A stretch of DNA of 5,867 bases, taken from the NCBI GenBank assembly GCA_045810265.1, contig JBJMWF010000274.1:1-5867 (forward strand), read 5' to 3'. The notes beneath the pieces are model-generated. The model saw nothing but the letters and a program-made list of their open reading frames with translations, made no database searches and was not told the DNA's origin. The position numbers and the translations under genes were made by a program. Below are positions 1 through 4,560 of the stretch, one piece after another. Source of the stretch: Scleromatobacter sp045810265 (GTDB lineage Bacteria; Pseudomonadota; Gammaproteobacteria; Burkholderiales; Burkholderiaceae_C). The stretch's first letter is position 1. The number at the start of each line of letters is the position of its first letter.

Positions 1-1
1 C

Positions 2-325
2 CGGCCGCAGATGCAGATGCCCTCGCTGCTCAAGCCGATGCTGCAGCATGGCATCCACCTGGGCCAGCAGGCCGAGATGGTCACCGACGGCCTGCGCGCG
101 CTGTTGCTGGAGGCACATGGCTACGACGCGCAGGTGTTCGAGTTCGTCGCGCTGGAGCACACCAGCAAGAACAAGATGATCCTGGCGGTGCGGCGCCAGG
201 GCCGCCAGGACACGCCACAGGCCCAGCGCCGACGCGCCGACGTGCTGGCGCAGGTGGCCGAGCTCAAGGCCTTCTACGGCATCCGCGAGCACTGCCTGGA
301 GACGCTGCTGGCCGAGCCCGCGTGA
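2..325 (+). CDS. C-terminal part of a probable SAM-dependent methyltransferase (5' end outside window)
   Basis: The reading frame is open from the left edge to a TGA at 323-325, so this is the last 107 codons of a longer gene. The first visible ATG (position 11) is probably internal, because codons before it are also open. The piece contains FEFVALEHTSKNKMILAVRR, which resembles the C-terminal strand region (a xEHTxKNxMI motif) of bacterial class I SAM-dependent methyltransferases. It is followed by an Arg/Gln-rich stretch and a helical tail ending in LLAEPA. The SAM-binding Rossmann motifs would lie upstream of the window, so neither catalytic residues nor substrate can be judged. The gene converges on the MFS exporter gene, with 10 bases between the stop codons. 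It is real coding sequence with good confidence; the family call is from memory of the motif and is moderate. Confidence 0.6.
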   Translation, partial: RPQMQMPSLLKPMLQHGIHLGQQAEMVTDGLRALLLEAHGYDAQVFEFVALEHTSKNKMILAVRRQGRQDTPQAQRRRADVLAQVAELKAFYGIREHCLETLLAEPA

Positions 326-333
326 GGCGGAGC

Positions 334-360
334 GTTCAGTCGACCGGGTGTCGCCTGAAC
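334..360. terminator. Imperfect hairpin at the convergent methyltransferase/MFS 3' junction
   Basis: GTTCAG (334-339) pairs with CTGAAC (355-360). Inside it CGAC (341-344) pairs with GTCG (350-353), leaving a CGGGT loop and one T/C mismatch. This gives 10 base pairs in all. It starts 8 bases after the methyltransferase stop codon and overlaps the last codons and stop of the MFS gene, so it could act on both transcripts. There is no T-tract on either strand, so a classic intrinsic terminator is not shown. It could instead be a 3'-end stabilising or Rho-assisting structure. Confidence 0.4.
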
Positions 361-1592
361 ATCGCCAGCAACAGCAGGTCGTAGCCGATTTTCAGTACGC
401 CGCAGGCCACCAGCGGCGCGGCCAGGATGCCGCTGGCCAGCAACGACGCGCCGATGGTCGGGCCCAGCGCCGAGGCCAGGCTGCGCGGCACGGCCGTGAA
501 ACTGGCGGCGGCCGCGCGCTCGGGCGGCGTGACCACGGCCATCACGAACGCGTTGCGCGCCGGCACGTCCATCGACGACAGCACGGCACGCAGCAACAGG
601 CAGACGAGCGCGACCGGCAGCGAGGGCGCGACCGACGCGGCAATCAGGAACAGGCTGGCCGGGATGTGCGTGAACACCATGGTGTTGACCAGCCCGACGC
701 GGCGCGCCAGCAGCGGGGCGAGCAGCTGCGAGGCGGTCATCATCAGGCCGGACGCGAAGAAGAACTGGCCGGCGCCCGCCAGCGACAGGCCGAAGCGCTG
801 GAACAGCCACAGCGTCAGGATCGAGTTGACCAGCAGGCCGCCGGCGAACGAGTCGATGCAGAACAGTGCGGCGAGCCGCAGGACGATGCCGCGCGATGGG
901 CCCAGCGGTTGCGGCGCGTCCGGATTGCTCGAAGTCCTCGCGTCCTGGCCGGCCACCGCGAGGTCGCGGCGCTCGTGCGCGATGAATCCGCGATAGAGCA
1001 GCGCGACGACCCCGCCGATCACGGCGTACAGCACGAACATGGCCCGCATGGCGTCGACGGCGGCGCCGCCCATGTGTGTGCTCCACCACGCGGGCCAGGC
1101 CGACGCCAGTGCGCCGATGGCGGCGCTCAGGCCGCCGGCGAGCGCGTAGCGCGAGAACAGCGCGGTGCGCGCGCCGCTGTCGGCCGCCGCACGCGCGAGC
1201 CGTGCGTGTTCCAGCGGCAGGAACACGCTGACGTCGCCCGAGCTCGGGTTCAAGGTGCCGACGAAGGCCACCAGCGCGAGCGGCCAGAACGCATGCAGGC
1301 CGGCGAAGCCCAGGCCGGTGGCCACCATCGTCCAGGCCGCGGCCAGCATCAGGCGCGAAGCGGGGAAGCGATGTCCCAGCGCGCCCACGGCAATGGTGGC
1401 GGCGGCCGAGCCGGCCAGCGTGAGCGTGCTCAGCACGCCGATCTCGACCACGCCCATGCCCAGCGCCCGCAGGTAGGCGGGCAGCAGCACCGCGACATAC
1501 CCGTCGGCGAAGCCGCGCAGCATCCGGCTGGCCAGCAGCCAGCCCGCCGCGGGTTCGACACCGGCCGGCAGCCACCAGGAGGACGTTCGCAT
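336..1592 (-). CDS. Major facilitator superfamily (MFS) transporter
   Basis: This 418-residue protein is a normal length for a 12-helix MFS carrier and would sit in the inner membrane, using the proton gradient or substrate gradient to move a small solute. Hydrophobic segments alternate with short basic loops. The loop between helices 2 and 3 reads GHRFPASR (about 73-80), a degenerate form of MFS motif A. A hydrophilic central loop (about 205-235, rich in R, D, S and P) separates the two six-helix halves. NPSSGDVSVFLPLEHA (115-130) and MDVPARNAFVMAVVTPPERA (341-360) followed by AVPRSLASALGP (367-378) look like the conserved signatures of a widespread bacterial MFS subgroup annotated as putative efflux carriers. 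The substrate is unknown. The start is the ATG at 1590-1592: an in-frame TAA at 1653-1655 bounds it upstream and no other start codon lies between, although no good Shine-Dalgarno sequence precedes it. It is divergent from the CAP lipoprotein gene and appears monocistronic. Confidence 0.93.
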   Translation of the reverse strand: MRTSSWWLPAGVEPAAGWLLASRMLRGFADGYVAVLLPAYLRALGMGVVEIGVLSTLTLAGSAAATIAVGALGHRFPASRLMLAAAWTMVATGLGFAGLHAFWPLALVAFVGTLNPSSGDVSVFLPLEHARLARAAADSGARTALFSRYALAGGLSAAIGALASAWPAWWSTHMGGAAVDAMRAMFVLYAVIGGVVALLYRGFIAHERRDLAVAGQDARTSSNPDAPQPLGPSRGIVLRLAALFCIDSFAGGLLVNSILTLWLFQRFGLSLAGAGQFFFASGLMMTASQLLAPLLARRVGLVNTMVFTHIPASLFLIAASVAPSLPVALVCLLLRAVLSSMDVPARNAFVMAVVTPPERAAAASFTAVPRSLASALGPTIGASLLASGILAAPLVACGVLKIGYDLLLLAMFRRHPVD

Positions 1593-1798
1593 GGCGCCGA
1601 TTGTGCGGTGCCAGGCCGCGTGGCGCGCCGAATGGCCGATTAACCAACCGAATTACACCGGGTGGCGCGGCTATCCCTTGATGAGGGGGCTTGGCGGCTT
1701 GGTGGACGGCGGGTGCCGTGGAAGCATGCCTCGGCGGTGTCCTTGGCGTCGAGCTTGTTCGGTGCTGGGTCACACCTCGTCGACTCTGGAGGGTATGC
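1593..1798. promoter_or_regulatory. Divergent intergenic region between MFS and CAP lipoprotein genes
   Basis: These 206 bases must hold the promoters of two divergent genes. No convincing -35/-10 pair could be picked on either strand. The only AT-rich pocket (about 1637-1656) lies 45-65 bases upstream of the MFS start and is the best place for that gene's promoter. It contains three direct copies of CCGAWT at 1628-1633, 1636-1641 and 1648-1653, possibly an operator. A small hairpin, ACGGC (1706-1710), loop GGGT, GCCGT (1715-1719), lies about 80 bases before the CAP start. The region contains no supported gene. Confidence 0.45.
1788..1793 (+). promoter_or_regulatory. Ribosome binding site of the CAP lipoprotein gene
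   Basis: GGAGGG lies 5 bases before the ATG at 1799-1801, which fixes this start. The same frame extends upstream to an ATG at 1691, but the extra 36 codons have no comparable ribosome binding site and would bury the signal peptide. Confidence 0.8.
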
Positions 1799-2872
1799 AT
1801 GGATTCGTTCGCTGAACTCGAGCCGCTGGGGCGCGATGCGGCGCGCTGGCGTTCGCTGGGCGCGCTGTTCTCGGTGGCCGCGGCCGGCGCAATGGCGGGC
1901 GCGCTGGTGGCCTGCGGTGGCGGCGGCGGCGGCGCGCCCGCGCCGGTGCCGGCACCCGCGCCCTCACCTGCGCCCGCGCCCAGCCCGACGGCGCCCATCG
2001 CCGCGCAGCTCACGGTGCCCACGCCGGTGGGCTACGACGCCGACCGGCTCGCGGCCTTCAATCGCCTCAACCAGATCCGGCTGTCAGCCGGGTTGGGGAT
2101 GCTGGCGCAGAACACGATGATGGACCAGGCGGCGCAGGCGCATGCGGAGTGGATGGTTGTCAATGATTCATTCACGCATGCGGAGGTGGCTGGAACGCCG
2201 GGGTTTACGGGCGAGAACTGGGCGAGGCGAGATGAGGTGTTCGGGTATGTGCCGGTCGAAGGCGGCGAGGTCATGTCTTCTGGCGCTTCAGGTGGGGCGG
2301 GCGTCGATGCACTCGTCAACATGGTGTCTCATCGGTCTGCGATATTGGCCTTCGGGCCCGTGGATGTGGGCATCGGATGGTTTGGCCAGGCATCGGCCAA
2401 GGTGTCGACGCCACTCGTCGTCGATATCACCCGACCTGGCACCGATGCGGTTCGTGGGTTGGGCCAAGTCGCTCAATCGGCTATCCACGGCGCGTGCATC
2501 TGGCCTCTCGACGGCGCACGCGATGTCCCTCTCCGGCTCGGCCGAGAGGTTCCCAATCCGGTACCAACTCAGGACGTCTCGACATTGGGGACGCCAGCCT
2601 CCGTCAGCGTCGAGGAGTCCAGAACGATATCCGCCATTCAGTTCACGCTGACCAACACGGCGACAGGTGCGGTCGTGTCGACGCAGTTGTTAACGAACAA
2701 GAACGACCCGAATTTCCTGATCCCGGAATCGTTCGTCGCAGCCGTTCCGTTGGCCCCACTTTCGCCTAACACCATTTATCAAGTCGTCTTTGTCGGCAGC
2801 GCGGTCCAGTTCGGCTCCGGTGCGGCGGAATCCGTGAGCCGCACCTGGTCCTTCACGACGGGCGCCCAGTGA
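1799..2872 (+). CDS. CAP/SCP-domain lipoprotein with C-terminal Ig-like domain
   Basis: The protein has 357 residues. A hydrophobic segment (about 20-38) ends in the lipobox LVAC, with the lipidated cysteine at residue 39, so it is expected to be anchored in the inner or outer membrane facing the periplasm or exterior. The charged stretch before the hydrophobic core (18 residues) is long for a lipoprotein signal. Then come six glycines (40-45) and an Ala/Pro/Ser linker (46-66). Residues about 80-213 match the bacterial CAP (SCP/PR1-like) fold: NRLNQIRLSAGLGMLAQN, AHAEWM, FTHAE (His127), FTGEN (Glu139), VSHRSAIL (His178), DVGIG and TPLVVDI. The named His and Glu residues correspond plausibly to the family's cavity residues. 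Residues about 233-355, ending in RTWSFTTG, look like an Ig-like beta-sandwich module often attached to such proteins. The biochemical role of bacterial CAP proteins is generally unknown. GC content falls sharply within the gene near position 2100. It converges on the next gene with a 6-base gap. Confidence 0.9.
   Translation: MDSFAELEPLGRDAARWRSLGALFSVAAAGAMAGALVACGGGGGGAPAPVPAPAPSPAPAPSPTAPIAAQLTVPTPVGYDADRLAAFNRLNQIRLSAGLGMLAQNTMMDQAAQAHAEWMVVNDSFTHAEVAGTPGFTGENWARRDEVFGYVPVEGGEVMSSGASGGAGVDALVNMVSHRSAILAFGPVDVGIGWFGQASAKVSTPLVVDITRPGTDAVRGLGQVAQSAIHGACIWPLDGARDVPLRLGREVPNPVPTQDVSTLGTPASVSVEESRTISAIQFTLTNTATGAVVSTQLLTNKNDPNFLIPESFVAAVPLAPLSPNTIYQVVFVGSAVQFGSGAAESVSRTWSFTTGAQ
1916..1996 (+). 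repeat. Glycine run and Ala/Pro linker-coding low-complexity DNA
   Basis: Directly after the lipobox cysteine codon come one GGT and five GGC codons (1916-1933). They are followed by 21 codons for an Ala/Pro-rich spacer with PAP and PSP units. At the protein level it is a flexible tether between lipid anchor and CAP domain. At the DNA level the GGC run is a short trinucleotide repeat whose length could vary between strains without breaking the frame. Confidence 0.7.
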
Positions 2873-2874
2873 GC

Positions 2875-2888
2875 CGAGCTAGCGCTCG
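2875..2888. repeat. Small inverted repeat at the CAP/unknown-gene convergent junction
   Basis: CGAGC (2875-2879) and GCTCG (2884-2888) flank a TAGC loop, and overlap a 10-base palindrome CGCTCGAGCG (2883-2892). The stop codons of the two convergent genes are at 2870-2872 (TGA) and 2879-2881 (TAG on the minus strand). The stem is only 5 bp without a T-tract, so I do not call it a terminator. Any real terminators would have to lie within the opposing coding regions. Confidence 0.3.
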
Positions 2889-3658
2889 AGCGGGCAATCA
2901 CTGAAAGCGCCGGCCCGGAAATAGTTGTCCCACCTGACGTACCAGGGGCCCAACATGCCGTTTGAAAAGTGGCTGCCGTCCGAGCAAGGGAGGATCTCGC
3001 CATCCCAGCAACTGCACAGGGCAGTGACCGCAGCAATCTCGGTGGCGACTCCGGGGGACGGCGACAGGCCGACTTCCTGGAGTGTCGTGACGGCGCCCTT
3101 GGGGACCGTGACGGTCAATTGCGTATTCCACGAATCCCACAGGCCGATCACCCAGCCATAGCCTTGCCCCGGGGCAAACGTCCCTGTCACCCAAGCCTTG
3201 TCCCCGGCGACGGTGAACAGCGGCCCGATCGTGCGCCAGCCGACGCCCGTCTGGAATTGCACGCCGGGCAGGCAGTCCTTGCCGCAGGAGCGACCGATCG
3301 GCCAGTTGAAGGTCAGCTTGATGGTGACGGGCACTCTGCTGCGATTGATGTATTCGTCGGGCCGCACCGGACTGGGAGTCCCCGTCTCGTCCGCGAAGAA
3401 ATCGAAGCCCCAGTAAGCGTACCCGCGTGCAGGAACGCCTCCAAGCGGCCCGTCATACAGGATGGGGTCCAATTCGCCAGTAGGCGGAGAAGCAATGGGT
3501 GCCCCCGCCACCGCCGTCGCACACGTGCTGTCCGCATCCCGTGGCCTGCAGTCACTCGGCCGCACACGCGCTCCTTCCACCGTCTGCGCATGGACCGCCG
3601 AAGGTGCGAGCAGCGCCATGCAAAGTACCCGATACAAGGCCCTGAATTGAATCGACAT
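2879..3658 (-). CDS. Exported protein of unknown function, cysteine- and tryptophan-containing
   Basis: I do not recognise the family. The product has 259 residues. Residues 1-24 form a Sec signal peptide: a short Arg-bearing start, the hydrophobic core VLCMALLAPSA, and the cleavage motif AVHA before Gln25. The mature part is about 235 residues, with no further membrane segment. It has eight cysteines (37, 46, 125, 129, 215, 217, 225, 255), an even number compatible with four disulfides in the periplasm or outside the cell. Aromatic stretches such as YAYWGFDFFADE (80-91), WVIGLWDSW (169-177) and GPWYVRWDNYF (237-247), with alternating-hydrophobic segments, suggest a beta-rich fold. The ATG at 3656-3658 is chosen because GAGGG lies 9 bases upstream and the signal peptide follows at once. 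A GTG at 3721 in the same frame would add 21 residues before it. GC content is lower than in the flanking operons. The gene is 182 bases downstream of kdpE on the same strand and probably has its own promoter. Confidence 0.8.
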   Translation of the reverse strand: MSIQFRALYRVLCMALLAPSAVHAQTVEGARVRPSDCRPRDADSTCATAVAGAPIASPPTGELDPILYDGPLGGVPARGYAYWGFDFFADETGTPSPVRPDEYINRSRVPVTIKLTFNWPIGRSCGKDCLPGVQFQTGVGWRTIGPLFTVAGDKAWVTGTFAPGQGYGWVIGLWDSWNTQLTVTVPKGAVTTLQEVGLSPSPGVATEIAAVTALCSCWDGEILPCSDGSHFSNGMLGPWYVRWDNYFRAGAFSDCPLER

Positions 3659-3667
3659 GACCACCAG

Positions 3668-3672
3668 CCCTC
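3668..3672 (-). promoter_or_regulatory. Ribosome binding site of the unknown exported protein
   Basis: On the minus strand GAGGG lies 9 bases before the ATG at 3656-3658. The spacing is slightly long but usable, and it supports this start over the upstream GTG at 3721. Confidence 0.55.
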
Positions 3673-3674
3673 GA

Positions 3675-3736
3675 AGAATCGTCAATCCGAGGCGGCAGCG
3701 AACGGGTCGTGGCCCCGGCACCCGTGAGACGATTCT
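3675..3736. promoter_or_regulatory. Nested inverted repeats upstream of the unknown exported protein gene
   Basis: AGAATCGTC (3675-3683) and GACGATTCT (3728-3736) form a perfect 9-base inverted repeat with a 44-base spacer. Inside the spacer ACGGGT (3702-3707) and ACCCGT (3720-3725) form a second, 6-base inverted repeat. The structure begins about 17 bases upstream of the gene's start codon, so it could be an operator with two half-sites about five helical turns apart, or a folded 5' leader. Function is inferred from position only. Confidence 0.4.
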
Positions 3737-3820
3737 GCGGGGCTCGCACCAAACCGCCCGGCGCGGATTGGCGTGTTTCCCGGTGGTCTTGCGCGCAGTC
3801 GATCAGGGGCTGGGTTCAAC

Positions 3821-3839
3821 GGCGCGACGGGTTCGCGCC
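3821..3839 (-). terminator. Hairpin directly after the kdpE stop codon
   Basis: GGCGCGA (3821-3827) and TCGCGCC (3833-3839) form a perfect 7-bp stem around a CGGGT loop, one base beyond the kdpE stop codon (3841-3843). The minus strand continues with GTTGAACC, so there is no U-tract. It is probably the 3' boundary or a stabilising stem of the kdpD-kdpE transcript, not a strong intrinsic terminator. Confidence 0.45.
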
Positions 3840-3840
3840 C

Positions 3841-4560
3841 TCAGCTCTGCGACTCGACGATCCGATAGCCCACACCCGGCTCGTTCATCAACAAGCGTGG
3901 GTCCGCCGGGTTGTCCTCCAACTTGCCGCGCAGCTGCGCCATGTACAGGCGCAGGTAGTGCGTGTGCTCCGTGAACTCGGCCCCCCACACATCCAGCAGC
4001 AGCTGCCGATGCGTGACCACCTGGCCCGCGCTGCGCACCAGCCGCGCCAGCAGGTTGAATTCGGTGGGCGTCAGGTGCACCTGCTCGCCGGCGAGCGTCA
4101 CCTCGCGCGTTCCCAGGTCGATGGTGAGCGCGCCGACGCAGTAGCGCGTGACGGCCGGCTGGACGCTGGTGCCGCGATGGCGCAGGCCCACGCGCATGCG
4201 CGCGAGCAGCTCGCGGATGCTGAATGGCTTGACGAGGTAGTCGTCAGCGCCGGCGTCCAGGAGGCGCACTTTCTGGCCGTCGCTCTCGCGCGCCGAGATC
4301 ACGATCAGTGGCACCGTGTGCTTCTGGCGCAGCGCCGCGAGCAGCTGTTCGCCGTCGCCGTCGGGCAGGCCCAGATCCAGCAGCACCATGTCGACGGGCG
4401 CGCCGCCCGGCACCGGCCGCGCGCCCAGCCCGGTCAGCAGCGCGAAGCTCTCGCTGAGGCTGGCGGCCGTGAAGACCTCGTAGCCTTCGGCGCTCATCGC
4501 CTCCTTGAGCGTCCGGCAAAGCTCGCGGTCGTCCTCGACCAGCAGCACACGCAGCGTCAT
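3841..4560 (-). CDS. kdpE: KdpE-type response regulator (OmpR/PhoB family)
   Basis: This 239-residue cytoplasmic protein is a DNA-binding response regulator that receives phosphate from the sensor kinase encoded just upstream. In characterised bacteria KdpE switches on kdpFABC, the high-affinity potassium pump, under potassium limitation. The receiver domain (1-125) carries acidic residues E9, D10 and D11, phosphoacceptor Asp62 in LLDLGLPDGDG, Ser89 and Lys111 in DYLVKPF. The winged-helix domain (about 140-235) contains HLTPTEFNLLARLVRSAGQV, a VWG followed by EHTHYLRLYMAQLRGKLE, and NEPGVGYRI. These are very close to the Escherichia coli KdpE sequence as I recall it. Asp62 sits about 10 residues later than in that protein because of an extra Gly/Pro/Ala-rich loop (about 44-55). 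The ATG at 4558-4560 overlaps the kdpD stop codon and has GGAG 7 bases upstream. A longer in-frame extension lies antisense-free inside kdpD and is not needed. Confidence 0.92.
   Translation of the reverse strand: MTLRVLLVEDDRELCRTLKEAMSAEGYEVFTAASLSESFALLTGLGARPVPGGAPVDMVLLDLGLPDGDGEQLLAALRQKHTVPLIVISARESDGQKVRLLDAGADDYLVKPFSIRELLARMRVGLRHRGTSVQPAVTRYCVGALTIDLGTREVTLAGEQVHLTPTEFNLLARLVRSAGQVVTHRQLLLDVWGAEFTEHTHYLRLYMAQLRGKLEDNPADPRLLMNEPGVGYRIVESQS
4557..4560 (-). other. ATGA stop/start overlap of kdpD and kdpE
   Basis: On the minus strand the bases read ATGA. The ATG opens kdpE and the TGA closes kdpD, in different frames. This 4-base overlap is typical of translational coupling and shows that the two genes form one operon. 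Confidence 0.9.

Noticed and set aside
348..1643. Plus-strand frame of 431 codons opposite the MFS gene
   Set aside because: It is dominated by Arg, Gln, Gly, Ala and His with no hydrophobic or domain pattern; it is a shadow frame.
1691..1798. Upstream extension of the CAP gene to an ATG at 1691
   Set aside because: The ATG at 1799 has GGAGGG five bases before it and gives a proper lipoprotein signal. The extension has neither.
1591..1815. Plus-strand 74-codon frame starting at an ATG with a strong AGGAGGA seven bases upstream
   Set aside because: The Shine-Dalgarno-like bases are the reverse complement of Ser-Ser-Trp codons of the MFS N-terminus. The predicted peptide has no recognisable feature and overlaps the CAP gene start in another frame. 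Coincidence is more likely.
274..2022. Very long minus-strand frame of 582 codons across the MFS and CAP genes
   Set aside because: It is an Arg/Ala/Gly-rich shadow typical of high-GC DNA, while the overlapping frames carry recognisable MFS and CAP domains.
2883..2892. 10-base palindrome CGCTCGAGCG as an attachment or protein-binding site
   Set aside because: A single short palindrome in GC-rich DNA at a gene end, with no mobile-element gene or second copy seen.
3659..3721. GTG start at 3721 for the unknown exported protein
   Set aside because: It would place 21 residues before an otherwise normal signal peptide and runs through the nested inverted repeats.
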